A stretch of DNA of 64,000 nucleotides from Hyaloscypha bicolor E. Lineage: Eukaryota > Ascomycota > Leotiomycetes > Helotiales > Hyaloscyphaceae. The first letter of the stretch is position 1. The number at the start of each line of letters is the position of its first letter. Positions 25,023-34,850 of this stretch are shown here, piece by piece. The translations under genes and the position numbers were made by a program. The stretch is taken from the NCBI RefSeq assembly GCF_002865645.1, contig NW_020194563.1, positions 578,152-642,151 of the forward strand, written 5' to 3'. The notes beneath the pieces were generated by a model. That model was not told the origin of the DNA. It saw only the letters and a list, made by a program, of their open reading frames with translations, and searched no databases.

Positions 25023-25682
25023 TTAAATAGCTAGTGCCTTTAGAGTAATATCTGGGTTAAAAGCGGGAGGTTTAGTCCTGAGCTTCTTTTCCTTAGTAAA
25101 AGCGTTTGCTTTAAGTAATTCTAGCTTTAATTTATTAATATTAGCTCTAATGGAATTCAGGAGGGGCTTATATAAGTCATATTTCTTTGGGAGGCCACGA
25201 ATCAGGTATCCGGATATAGAAACGTCCGAAATTAACCCGTTTACTTTTTTAATTTTAGCTACTTTATAACTAATGCGGTTAATGAAGTTATCTATTCCCA
25301 TAGTACTATTAAACGTAATAGTTTCTATTTATTAAAGGTATAGGGCTTCTTTTTGAGCTTTTAGCTATTTAGCTTTAGCTTGAATCCGGCTCCAAATTTG
25401 GTATGCGAGCTTGATTTCCTTGAATTATTACCAGGTATTATGGGTAATAAGTAGGCTTAGTACCGCTCTGGTAATTGTAACTTGACGAGTAGTCGATTTA
25501 TTGTCCTTTGGGACTGCTTCTATGAGAGCAGGAGCTTGATCAGGATTGATAAATTGCCATAGATCTTCGATGATAAAGAGGTTCATAGTATCGTCCATCC
25601 AGGAGTAGATGTTGTCGTCCGAGAGAGGCTCAATTTTGGTACCTTTGTAGGTGACATGGGTTGATTTTTTGGAATCCGGCAT
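25023..25682 (-). pseudogene. Copia gag (UBN2-like) with RIP boundary
   Basis: The start at 25682 reads MPDSKKSTHVTYKGTKIEPL, then DNIYSWMDDTMNLFIIEDLW, matching the start of copia Gag proteins (ligand-binding UBN2-type region). Further on, GYLIRGLPKKYDLYKPLL matches the LRGLP segment of the family. Stops appear downstream of about 25430. The first ~250 bases are GC-normal while the 3' half is RIP-like, so the mutation boundary lies inside this gene. Intact Gag would form the particle that packages element RNA. Confidence 0.7.
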
Positions 25683-25865
25683 GTTGGATTTTGCGGAGAA
25701 TTTCTGACCGAAAATGGCTGTGTTTTTGGCGAATTCTGCTGACGCGAAGCCGAACTGATGGGTGAAATTCACCAAAATTGACGATTTTGATGATTTTTGG
25801 AAATGGTTTTGGAATGGACAAGCGAGTACTAAGGTCAAGTGACGCTTGGATCGCTTAGTAAAGCA

Positions 25866-25886
25866 CTAGCCGGGCTCAGAACCTAT
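25866..25886 (-). promoter_or_regulatory. Candidate primer-binding site
   Basis: Directly inside the 5' LTR the minus strand reads ATAGGTTCTGAGCCCGGC. Copia elements often prime from a half-tRNA of initiator Met with complement GGTTATGAGCCC; this differs by one base in the anticodon position. Position and similarity support the call; the tRNA identity is inference. Confidence 0.4.
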
Positions 25887-26229
25887 TGGAAAATGATCGA
25901 TATATTGATGGAAAATTGATATATTGGAGGTTGACAATCTGCAAAATGACTAGATACAGGAGAGTGAGTTCTGGAAACAGAGGAAAAATGTCCAAAGTAA
26001 GGGATTTATTCCCATTACCCTTCGGCAATACCGGTAATGCCGAGCCCGCTTTCTCCGATACATTATTAATCAGCTGATAAATCAAAGGTAATCAAAATGA
26101 CGATATACTAGTAAGCTTCGTAAGCTCGGCGAGTGACGCATGATAAATGAGAGTGGAGAACCCTAAATTAGTGGTTGAACCTGGTGCTGGAAGGACTGGT
26201 AAGCTAGCTATGGTAGCGTACCAATTTCA
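25887..26229 (-). repeat. 5' LTR of copia element, not RIP-mutated
   Basis: 343 bp from TGGAAAATG to TTTCA on the plus strand. It matches the RIP-mutated 3' LTR base for base except for transitions, and the solo LTR at 28458-28778 in inverted orientation. Confidence 0.85.
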
Positions 26230-26362
26230 ATACTATCCTCTCCCAAAGAACATGATACCAGAGGATATCGAGAAGCGCCTTTTCAAAAAAGCAGAGAAAA
26301 ATTTGGCTCGGAAGAATAAGGATAGAAGGAAAGATTTTCAAGGGGTCGGTGTTAGCACCTGA
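26230..26362 (+). pseudogene. Short coding-like segment next to the LTR
   Basis: Immediately beyond the LTR the plus strand reads YYPLPKNMIPEDIEKRLFKK then AEKNLARKNKDRRKDFQGVG to a TGA. The charged helical composition and good codons suggest the end of a host gene, possibly cut by the copia insertion. The open frame extends into the LTR (from 26147), which cannot be its natural start. Family not recognised. Confidence 0.35.
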
Positions 26363-26571
26363 TGCTTAGCGTATGGTTATCCCGAGAGCTAGATTACTCC
26401 CGGAATCTTTTCTCCTGGGAGTCGTAACGATTCCAAGAGCCCACGGGCTCCCGGGAGTAAAACTCCTGGAAGCCAGCACGTTCCTGGAAGCCTTCCTTTC
26501 AGGAAACCTGCTACTCTTGGGAGCATATAGGTTCCTGGAATCCATACCTAAGCCAAAAAAAAAAAAAAAAA
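26363..26571 (+). repeat. Possible poly(A)-ended retroposed sequence
   Basis: About 190 bases rich in CCTGGAA and CTCCCGGGAGT motifs end in a run of 17 A (26555-26571). A genomic A run after a non-coding GC-balanced sequence is what SINEs or processed sequences leave. No A/B box could be assigned with confidence. Confidence 0.3.
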
Positions 26572-26697
26572 GACCGATCACAGTAAGATGAGAGTGAGCT
26601 GCGAAGAGGTCAAAATTATAGTGGATTCTAATGCAGAGCTACTATAAGAAATGAAAGCTAACCTCTCCCCTCGTAACATATCTTGCTTGTTCCGATT

Positions 26698-27950
26698 TCA
26701 CTGCATAGCCTTTCGGGTCATAATATAGCCTTCCTGCCCAGACGCGCTAGCGACGGCCTGGATCTTTGCCATGGGTTCGAGCTTGTTAAGAGGATCCTTT
26801 ACTTGGTAGTGCTGCAAGAGATCAGCCATTGCTATATTAAAGATGCCACAGAGAGCCCGGAAATCAGTTGTGGGGCACTGCTTAATCTGAGTGGCGAGCC
26901 AGTGGAGATCATCATTATTGTTTCCCGACGTCTTATACCTAAACAGAGTTAATAAGGAGAGCTGTTCGCTACTTGGCTTGCCTATACGAGTTTCGCAATA
27001 GCTTCTCCGCTAATAAGGATAGTACCGAGGCCTAAGGCGTTAATAAAGATTATCCAGCGGATAGCGTATCGGAGATCTTCCTTGAGAGCTATCTTGATAT
27101 CATATATGTTTAATGCGGATGAGCTGAAGCCAGCAGTATAGATATATACTAAGTAGGCATGACGGAGTCGATGATTCGAGGTGTCCGAAGGACGGTGGTC
27201 GTTCTCTTCCAAATATTCCTGGAAGTCGCGGAGGTTCCTGATCAGCGACAGTGCCCGCCGCAACCAGTGCAGCTCTGTCTCCACTCTCAGCCTCCGGAGC
27301 TCGTGGTGATGGTATACTCGCCGCAGCCGCTTGTCGTTACTGAAAGGGTCGCCTTGGAGCTCTTGCACCTTCAGGCCACTAGCAAGTCGTTCCCAATGAT
27401 TATTAACGAGCTGGATGAGAGCGACTCTGGCATTCGCAATGAATTTCTCAAGCTTCTCTTGAATCTGTATCCTCTTGACTGGTTGTGGAGTCCTATCTTC
27501 TTTGGTCGAGTCTGCTAAGGGAGACCCAGGCCCTGCGTCGCTGGCAGGAGGGGTGTCGGGGTAGAAGGAGGTCGAAGCACGATAAATGCCAGTACAGATG
27601 CGGGCGAAATCCTCGGTCGGCAACGTGGACAGGGCGGTGACGGTAGAAAGGAAGGCTCTCGACGAATCTGGACCCTGTTCAGCATGTAGCTTATTAGTTG
27701 TATTGGTAACTTGGCATCGCAAAGCCTCCACGGCTTTACTTAGCAGATCCCCATAAGCCGTTCTGCTAAGGGAGTCATCCTCCTCTTTCGGGCTTGATGG
27801 CCTCACCACGGGCACCAAGGCATCCGAAGATTCGGCATCCACGTCTGGTGAATCGGGAAAGAGTTCATGGACCATATCATTGTACATTCCGTACGACGCA
27901 TCGTCATAGAATGTTGAAGCATTATCTACAGGTAGTGGCTCCGCATTCAT
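26698..27950 (-). CDS. Unknown protein, two probable exons
   Basis: Exon 1 runs from ATG 27950 (MNAEPLPVDNASTFYDD) to 26988 with no internal stop, 321 codons. It has an acidic, low-complexity N-terminus, a middle helical region with LSTLPTEDFARICTGIYRAS, and a C-terminal part rich in Arg, Leu and His (VYHHHELRRLRVETELHWLR), then a hydrophobic WIIFINALGLGTILI stretch that may be a membrane or buried helix. Without splicing the frame stops at 26982. A 56-nt intron at 26987-26932 (GTATAG donor, TTAAC branch, AG acceptor) would join 77 further codons to a TGA at 26698, giving ~398 residues. The second exon has a CPTTDFRALCGIFNIAM run resembling the LPTEDFARICTGIYRA run of exon 1. No family recognised. 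It has no RIP-type stops and looks functional. Confidence 0.6.
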
Positions 27951-28121
27951 CGCGTGGTGGATAAGAAAGAGGGGAATTGTCGAGACAAGGAATTCTGGCG
28001 CCTTCCTGAACTACGCGATTAGTTAGTCTTGGGAGACGTCTCCCACTTAAGCGAGGCCCCGGTCCACCGAGCTCTACTAATCGCAGCACGCCCTCAATCA
28101 TTTCTTAGTCTACACAGTACT

Positions 28122-28196
28122 ATAGTAGAGTTCGAAATCGGCTTCAGTTCGGAACACTTAATGATTTTTATTTTGACCCATACCCATCCTTTATGC
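28122..28196 (+). repeat. Dispersed ~75-bp repeat, copy 1
   Basis: TATAGTAGAGTTCGAAATCG and GGCTTCAG(T)TCGGAACACT, followed by a TTTATTTTGACCCA run, match 31566-31634 in inverted orientation. GTTCGAAATC resembles a pol III B box. Origin unknown. Confidence 0.65.
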
Positions 28197-28457
28197 GCAC
28201 TAACCCTTTATAGCTAGCCTATTTTTGGGCCCCCTGCACTCTCTTAAGTCTCTGTTCCAGATGTCACGTGGTATTTTCCTGACGATTAGCTGATATCGGC
28301 GGAGGTGGGTTTTACAACGACGTTGTATTCCTGCCTGAATTTGGGAGCTCAAACACTAATGGCGCGTGCCATTTGCTGACAACATTTATGTTAATCCACT
28401 TTGTGCTTTACTTCAATGTACGGCTGCAACACCCTAAGATTACTGGCTGATACTTGT

Positions 28458-28778
28458 TGAATTGGTACTAGCTTACTAGTCCTTCCAGTACCAGGTTCAA
28501 CTACTAATATTAGCTTCGCCACTCTCATTTATAATGGTTTACTATGGAAGCCTATGGAATAGCTCACTATGGAAGCTCAGGGAACGCTCACTAATATATA
28601 TGAGTCATCTGATTTATAATATACTGGAGGAAATCGCCACCCACTAGTGGGTATATAAGAACTGTACTTTAGATTCCCTCCTCTCCTTTTTTACTCTTCA
28701 CTCTCCTGTATCTAGTCATTTTACAGATTGTCAACCTCCAATATATCGATTTTCCATCAATAAATCGATCACTTTCCA
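28458..28778 (+). repeat. Solo LTR of the same copia family, inverted
   Basis: Reads TGAATTGGTAC to ACTTTCCA on the plus strand and its reverse complement matches both ends of the 343-bp LTRs at 21121 and 25887, with a diverged middle. No internal copia sequence adjoins it. Moderately mutated. Confidence 0.75.
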
Positions 28779-28949
28779 ATAATACTCCCCATACAATCAA
28801 AGTCGAAATCGGTGTAGTCCGAATATTTACCCCTGCATTAGCATTCCTCCCCTGCTCCACAGCGATGCACGTGAATTGTTGTCATTTTAAATATGGCTTC
28901 TTGCAAAACCTGAACGCAGCATACGCTCGACATTAAGATTCCATTATAT

Positions 28950-29882
28950 CTAGCCATACTCTGCAACTTTCAGCAAGGTCAAGTGCCAATCACAATTCAC
29001 TTGAAACTCGGTGCCCTCAAGCTCATGACTCTGTATAATCACGTGACGAAGACCGCCAGCTTCCCCTGCTTCAGCCTCAACGATTTCTTTCTGTCTTGCC
29101 TGGGCAGCCTCTAACTCTGGCTTCTCAAACTGTGCTCCTGCATTAGTGTTCGTCCCCGAATTTTGGCGATGCCGCCACCGGAGGTAGAAGATGAATGCCG
29201 CGATAAGAAGTAAAACAAAGAGCGAGACGCCGACACCAATGCTTGCACTCTCAGTTACAGAGACCGGCAAAGGACCTGGTGGTTTCGGAGTTGATGTCGG
29301 CGAAGTACTCATCGAAGTTGTGGAACTTGTTGTGTGGCTCATTGAAGCAGTACTGTACTTGAAGCAGTACTCGAAGCTGTAGTCGAAGCTGTAGTTGTCG
29401 CGGACAAGCGCCAAACTGTTGGATTCCCACTGCTCGGTAAGACTGTAAAGACACCACTTTCTGGCTCGCCAGGTTGCGGTCCTGGCACTGTCGCGCCAAG
29501 CAGGAAAAAACAGAGCGTGCCGGTCGTTACCTCGCTCTCTCCCATTTGTGTCACATAATATCCGAAAGAAATATTGATACCACCAAAGGAACCCCAGGAC
29601 CAGGTAGCTTTATTTATTACAAGTTAGCACAGGGTGTTTGAGCACCTATGCTCTTCATTGAAAGTTGGTATAAAGAGGGACGACTCGCCCGGCCCAAAGC
29701 TATAACTTACTTGGAATGGCACCACTTGCACTCCGGTTATTGCAAGCCACGTACATCCATACTATTTACGCCCAAGGGTACTCCCATGTGATATTCACAT
29801 CATCGTCTATCCTATAGGTGTATAGCGGGGCCTCAGCCTGGGATATAGGGTCCGGATACGTGAAGTTCGGTAGTGTCGCCAT
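28950..29882 (-). pseudogene. Broken single-pass membrane protein gene with Ser/Thr stalk
   Basis: Exon 1 starts at ATG 29882 (MATLPNFTYPDPISQAEAPL) and reads DDDVNITWEYPWA, a TAA, then IVWMYVACNN. A consensus intron follows at 29710-29608 (GTAAGT donor, GTGCTAAC branch, AAAG acceptor, 103 nt). Exon 2 reads TTWSWGSFGGINISFGYYVT, then VFTVLPSSGNPTVWRLSATT and a Ser/Thr repeat. A frameshift in the repeat near 29345 is needed to enter the frame with the transmembrane segment (SIGVGVSLFVLLLIAAFIFY), a basic stop-transfer RWRHR and a ~70-residue cytoplasmic tail ending at 28950. The layout is a beta-type ectodomain, O-glycosylated-type stalk, TM helix and tail, as in fungal surface proteins. One stop and one frameshift suggest a pseudogene, though the frameshift lies in a slippage-prone repeat. 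Confidence 0.6.
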
Positions 29883-30370
29883 TGCGCTGCAAGAAAGCGG
29901 CGACAGCCAACAGCTTCAGAAAGAATACGAGTGGCCGAGCACTTTATACCCTACTCATATCAGTATTTGTTTTTCGCCGCGGGATATCAACTACCTCTAC
30001 TTGCCTCAACCCGAACTTCTCTCCTTAGCTTTGTATTCTAAGTTACAAATCGACATTATGCTTCTCCCCTGAGGCCTCTTTTTGTGACGGCGGGATCGAG
30101 GCAATGGTACAAAGGCTCAAAGATCCAGGAAAATCCCATGTATTGAGAATACTAAGCTAAGGAGAAGAAGGAGAGAGAGAAGGAAAGGGGATAAAAGGAG
30201 GGAAATACTAGCTAAAACCACTGAAACGCCGGCTAGCTAGGTGAAACCAGTCATGTGATAGCCACCCCCCTTTGGCCCCCAGCCAGCGCCGTCACACTTT
30301 TCTCGTGTTGTCACAGCTCAACCTTTGTCAAATCTTGCGTTTACAAGCAATCAATTCACTCCCTAAAAGG
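29883..30370. other. Intergenic region between two membrane protein genes
   Basis: Contains a purine-rich stretch (AAGGAGAAGAAGGAGAGAGA, 30159-30178) and probable 5' sequence of the preceding gene. A signal-peptide-like run LKLLAVAAFLQ is readable on the minus strand just upstream of 29882 in another frame. No separate gene seen. Confidence 0.4.
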
Positions 30371-31132
30371 CTACAACAAAATCGCCGCTGCCGTCCCATT
30401 AACATTCCCCGTCTGCGAGTTCGGCGTCAAAACCGCCGACGCATTTTTTAACCAGCAATCCTGATTATCACTCCCACCCAAATCCCACACCACACTCTTG
30501 CAAATCGGCGTACCGTTCTCTACATTCGCGGAATCGCACAGCCCGATGCACGAATCAAACGACGTTACGACGTGCATCTGAAAGTCGATGTTGATCGATA
30601 GGATGTCATCGTAGCAGATTTTCTGGAACCGCGAGCCAGACGGCGCGGTGAAAACTGTGTTATTAACTAGGGGGCAGCCGGCCTTGTCGGTAGCGACGGG
30701 GATGATTACGGTTGTGGTTGCTGAGGGTTGGGTCGTTCCAGTTGAGAGATGCATGGTGCTAGTCTCAATTAGAATGATCGACGTAATTGACACCTTGGAG
30801 GAGAATAGGACATATTCCGGTACGTACCCCGCTGTACTTGAAAGACTCTGCAAGGTTGAGTCCTTGCGCGACTTTGCTGCCATGGATCCACCAACCCCTC
30901 CACCTACCGCACCACCTACGACCAACAAAGCAACTAATATCGCGAGAAAGAAAGTCAATCTCCTCAAGCCACAGATACTTGGCTTCTCAGGGTCAGCCTC
31001 TACCCCTTGATAGTATTGATAATCTCCAATCTTGACTTCTTTCTCAGGCTGCGCAACCTCAGGGGCATCGCTGAACGACACTTGAGGAGGATTATCGGTA
31101 GGCACGATCTGTGGTGCGTTATGATATGCCAT
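30371..31132 (-). CDS. Type II single-pass membrane protein with Cys-rich ectodomain
   Basis: The start is placed at ATG 31132 (MAYHNAPQIVPTDNPPQVSF) because the upstream in-frame Met adds only a short MPSRRRFFLLQ. The N-terminal ~70 residues are hydrophilic and cytosolic. One transmembrane helix follows (LTFFLAILVALLVVGGAVGG), then a Ser/Thr-rich stalk. The C-terminal ~100 residues have six Cys (GCPLVNNT, KICYDD, SCIGLCDS, ICKSVVWDLGG, DCWLKN) in a PAN/Apple-like pattern, followed by a hydrophobic C-terminus. The reading frame is intact, about 253 residues, with no RIP-type stops. Likely a plasma-membrane or cell-wall-facing protein; the ligand is unknown. The PAN-like call is based on cysteine spacing only. 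Confidence 0.75.
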   Translation of the reverse strand: MAYHNAPQIVPTDNPPQVSFSDAPEVAQPEKEVKIGDYQYYQGVEADPEKPSICGLRRLTFFLAILVALLVVGGAVGGGVGGSMAAKSRKDSTLQSLSSTAGYVPEYVLFSSKVSITSIILIETSTMHLSTGTTQPSATTTVIIPVATDKAGCPLVNNTVFTAPSGSRFQKICYDDILSINIDFQMHVVTSFDSCIGLCDSANVENGTPICKSVVWDLGGSDNQDCWLKNASAVLTPNSQTGNVNGTAAAILL

Positions 31133-31580
31133 TTGTAGTAGAAAGAATCTTCGACGCGAAGGCAATGCGCTTTGGTATTCATGTATCAGACGCTATAGAC
31201 TTCTGACTTCACATAGGTATTATCAGCAAGATGGAATGTGCCGTTCGTACTTCAGCTCTTAATTCTTAGGCTGGAATCTATTTTAGTATTAAGGCAAGGG
31301 ATCGCTTACATAACAGAGTTAGAAGAACTTACTGGCCAACCGCCCAGTCTACTCAACCGCCCACTTTTACCCCTGTCGGAACACCAATATTTCGAATTTT
31401 TTCAAAGTGCTTGGCAAATTCTAAAAATCTCTATATTTACTATATTAAAGGTGCTAATCACGAATATCTACTTGAAATTTTGATTTTATGCTGTTGTTAT
31501 GGTAAAATCAAATTTTCGGGCGGCTGTATAGCCTAGGCGGTTGGACTAGTGAGTGCTTCTAGTTCCGCATAAAATGTGGG
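31133..31580. other. Intergenic, with repeat copy 2 at the right edge
   Basis: No gene recognised. Around 31520-31535 TAGCCTAGGCGG resembles a pol III A box, and ATTTCGAACTC near 31615 resembles a B box. A tRNA-derived SINE is possible but the spacing is long. Confidence 0.35.
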
Positions 31581-31634
31581 TCAAAATAAAATCATTGAGT
31601 GTTCCGACTGAAGCCGATTTCGAACTCTACTATA
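31566..31634 (-). repeat. Dispersed ~75-bp repeat, copy 2
   Basis: Inverted match of 28122-28196. It overlaps the last codons of the IFI6/IFI27-like gene, so the C-terminal residues of that protein (KYSRVRNRLQSEHSMILF) come from the repeat. Confidence 0.65.
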
Positions 31635-32057
31635 CTTGGTACGTCTTGCTAGGCCAGAATACGTAATAGCAACCTCCGAAATCATGGCACAAGCCTGCAC
31701 TATCCCATTAACAGCAGCAACCCCATATCCTCCCATTGCTGCACTCTGCAAATATGCAAACACACTATGTGCCCCGACATTCCCTAGTATCGACTGAAGC
31801 CAAGCGGCGACGGAGCCTGATGTAATTCAAAAAATCAGTCTTGATCCTTCCGTGAAATGCAACTATGATCACTCGCCAGCAACAGGGCCTGAAGCCCCAA
31901 AGCCCATCGTTGCGAGTAGTGGGCCCGTAAGAGCAGCTGGCGTAAAGATCAGAATGCCGTTAGTAATAAGCAGAGCGCTTTGTCCGGGGTGGGTCGTAAT
32001 CCATCTGAGGACGACGGCGGGGACATTCAGCCGAGTTCTCTCGGCACGCAGAGACAA
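31581..32057 (-). CDS. IFI6/IFI27 (6-16)-like membrane protein, two exons with GC-AG intron
   Basis: Exon 1 (32057-31878) starts MSLRAERTRLNVPAVVLRW and carries FTPAALTGPLLATMGFGASG then PVA. Exon 2 (31816-31581) continues SVAAWLQSILGNVG and FAYLQSAAMGGYGVAAVNGI. These are hallmark glycine/alanine-rich hydrophobic segments of the interferon-induced 6-16 family, also found in fungi, where they are small membrane proteins of uncertain role. The frame joins only if a 60-nt intron at about 31876-31817 starts with GCGAGT: GCT G plus GC TCC gives A-G-S. The acceptor is ACATCAG with a GACTGAT branch-like site. The C-terminus runs into a dispersed repeat and may be non-native. No internal stops. Confidence 0.7.
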
Positions 32058-32166
32058 CGCACAGCCACAGTATCACCAGCCACAAGCTTGGATCAGGACA
32101 GCGTATAATACACTGTAATAATTCCGCGGGTATACGGAGTTATTTCGGCATTACGCAGGGATAGAC
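32058..32166. other. Short upstream region of the IFI6-like gene
   Basis: Probable promoter side of the minus-strand gene; no motif assigned. Confidence 0.3.
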
Positions 32167-32314
32167 GTTATGGAACAGGGCGTTGTGCAACGGATTGTTA
32201 TATAACAAGTAGTTATGCAACAGGGCGTTGTGCAATAAGTAGTTATGCAACAGGACGTTGTATAACAAGTAGTTATGTAACAGGACATTGCGCAACAAGT
32301 AGTTATGTGTTGCA
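32167..32314 (+). repeat. 30-bp minisatellite
   Basis: Units starting GTTATG(C/T)AACAGG at 32167, 32212, 32242 and 32272, each 30 bp, with a 15-bp partial unit at 32197 and a terminal partial at 32302. Units alternate TTGTGCAA and TTGTATAA versions. Confidence 0.85.
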
Positions 32315-34032
32315 TAGCAACTGCAGGCTAGTCACTCACGTGACTATACCCACTGTATTTAGCTCCGGCTACCCACGCCACACCTCTCTTCCTACCATAT
32401 CTGATTATATTACAATACAACCGCATTTAATGCAACATTATGTAATAAGACAGAGATCATATGTGTAACTAATAACGATACTAGTATAACTGTACTATAG
32501 TTGCAGTGGTTACGTGATTTATTATGTAACAGAGTGAGTAAGCGCGCTCAGACCCCTTATTGCTAATCCTGATTAGGCTTAGTTAGTTCTTGGGGTTGGT
32601 CGATAATACTACGGTATTATTAACCTCTCCTCTCCTTAATCAACCACCACTTTACGCAATTAGCATTCCATGACTTACGTAACGGTGCTACGCGTTACCG
32701 GTGGACCGATAAAGGAGTTATACTGTATTTTGTATGGGTGGTCAAAATTGGCCCCCTAGAGGCCAGCGATCCAACGAATGCTGGCAACTGGCTAATTACC
32801 TCTAGGGGTCTAAAACGGCCCTCTAGAAACTGATAATAGTTCCAGGCTGGCCCGTTCAGCAGCAGCGATCGGAGCTAGCGCGGGTACGGGATGAAAGCCC
32901 CCTACGATTACTAAGCTACGTTATGGGCCGCAAGATCTAGCGTACAGAGGTAGTTCACGATTAGAGGGACAGGGTGCCATTGGAGTATAGAGTTAGGACT
33001 GGATGGTTTGGATAAAGAGAAGCGTTCTGCCATCTCTATTATAGAGGAAATTTATGGGGCGACGACTTATCCTGTATTTTTGGTTAGTCCAAGCGTCTCA
33101 CCGCCTTGCAAGGGTGGCTCTTGGCTTCTTGGGGCGAGTTGAAGGGTACTTCGTAGCCAACAAACCAGCCCAAGGCGCAGGTAGGTGCAACCAGCGACCT
33201 GGCCGGTATCTCTCTCTCGCCGTGCAAGTTTAACGGTTCCTATACGTCAGCTGGGCAGAGGCTGCCTTTTTAGGAGGGGTTAGTTCATCCTTCTTCCCTT
33301 TTTTGTGTAAACTGCGGCTCTAACACGGAGTAAAGTAAGGCGTGCCAAGATTAAATCAGGACTTTGAGGTTTTGTTATCATTACGATTGGATCAGACAGG
33401 ATACATCGCCATGTACGATAAACGCATGGTATTGATGCGGGGCGTTGGCCCACATTTCTTATATTGCATAGTGTATCGCTGCCAATCAATTCTGTGAATA
33501 ATGTTGTGGTGGGACACTGCTAGTCTTCCTAGCCCTGGTCATACTTTCTCAGGAGAGAATTGAATGAGTCAGAGAGCGTTGCACCCGCATACTATACAGT
33601 CTTTCAGGGCGGCATGCGGCTCGAATAAGTTCTGGGTTGGGCGGCCAGCCAAGCACTCGCGACCACCATTGGCTCGCAGCCGAGAAAGAAACACGTGAAA
33701 GGCATTGGGTCTCTTGGAGGATTTGAGAGCCTCATTTCGACAGAAGATAAGAATCACCCTGGGACCCTTTTAGATCCCCCGCTCATCCAAACACCTGCCT
33801 ATTCAGTTTTCTTAATCTATCTTTTGCTATGAATATCCCACCTCTTTGTTCAAAGCCTGAAAAAAAATCCTAACTCTCAAGTCGCTTAAGCATCAGGGAC
33901 AATTCAAAAACGTCACCTGACAACCAGCAAGATATATCCGACCCCTCAACATTCCTGACTAAACATTGTGAGTTACCGCAACCAGCCTTCTCTAAATAAT
34001 GGGTACGCAGTTCCTCTAATAAAAATTAGAAG
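32315..34032. other. Intergenic, no convincing gene
   Basis: GC-balanced. At 32740-32830 GGCCCCCTAGAGGCC faces CCTCTAGGGGTC, an imperfect inverted repeat that could be a small hairpin or a relic TIR. Short frames at 33280-33489 and 33569-33757 lack motifs. Confidence 0.4.
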
Positions 34033-34356
34033 ATGTATACCATCTATACCGACTACTACAGCTGCGGTCACGTCAAGGGAACTCGAAACCCCTCACCTTG
34101 CATAAACAAGGGTTCTTGTATACCAACTTACCGAGATGGGGATACGATCAACAGGAACTGCGGCGCCACGGCCTGCAATACGCCGCCATCAGACTAGAAT
34201 CCAAGGTTACCCTAATACGGGTACTTGTACGCCTCCACCGACAAAATCTATCAACTCGCCGACGATCTTAATAAGGCAGATCTAGAAAGTTGTTTTCTAT
34301 TGAGATATACCATGTATAGAAGGAGAGTAGTTGGAACATACTGGCTACTAGGCTAG
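34033..34356 (+). pseudogene. Small Cys-rich protein gene with two nonsense codons
   Basis: The ATG at 34033 opens MYTIYTDYYSCGHVKGTRNP with Cys-rich runs PCINKGSCIP and NCGATACNT. A TAG at 34195 and a TAA 15 bases on interrupt one frame that continues YGYLYASTDKIYQLADDLNK to a TAG at 34354. About 107 codons in total. Both stops fit Gln codons changed by C to T. No signal peptide is evident. The YYSCGH start and paired Cys suggest a zinc-binding fold, but the family is not named. If the stops are real the gene is dead. Confidence 0.45.
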
Positions 34357-34850
34357 TTAGAGACCAATCTGAGCGGACAGAGTTTCTTCACTATTATCAA
34401 TATGTATTACCTTTGCAATATTCAGCTATTCCCATCCTCTTTTCACTCTAAACATATACCAAATATGACTTTCAACTTGCAGGGAACTGGCCCAAACCAC
34501 ACGGGGCAAGATAGAGATAATAATCACTCCACTTACACTTCTCGAGGCAAGGGCTATATATTATGCCTTTAATATTCAGCATATATAAGGTCTCCATTTC
34601 GGACCCCGTTAAGGAATCTTGACCTGCGAAGAGAACTCAATCCTATTAAGCTGGCTAAATCGTAATTCCGAGTCCCGGGGATTATGGACCCATATTGTAT
34701 CTGCGGAGAGGGTAGACAGGCGATAATTTCCCTCTCCTGATTTGCCGTTCCAATTTCTCCTCCTTACTAGCATTAGGTCTCTTTCATTTCCCTATCCCTC
34801 TCAGCCACTAAGCCATTTACCCTTTTACAATCTTGTGTCCCCTTCCTCTT
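34357..34850. other. Intergenic, nothing recognised
   Basis: No coding or RNA signal found. The right edge is the 3' flank of the minus-strand gene ending at 34851. Confidence 0.4.

Larger units (their letters stand above)
21121..26229 (-). mobile_element. Ty1/copia LTR retrotransposon, mostly RIP-degraded
   Basis: A 5109-bp element between two 343-bp direct repeats (21121-21463 and 25887-26229) that align without gaps. Gag is readable at 25023-25682 on the minus strand, so the right LTR is the 5' LTR. The reverse transcriptase active-site region survives on the minus strand near 22401-22438 as TIYIDNIIIIRKN, which fits the copia YVDD box after G-to-A and C-to-T changes. Most of pol is TA-rich with many TAA/TAG stops. 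The right LTR, leader and first part of gag are nearly free of RIP. No matching 5-bp target duplication could be found. Confidence 0.85.

Noticed and set aside
31500..31640. tRNA gene
   Set aside because: A- and B-box-like words are present but no cloverleaf can be drawn and the spacing is too long.
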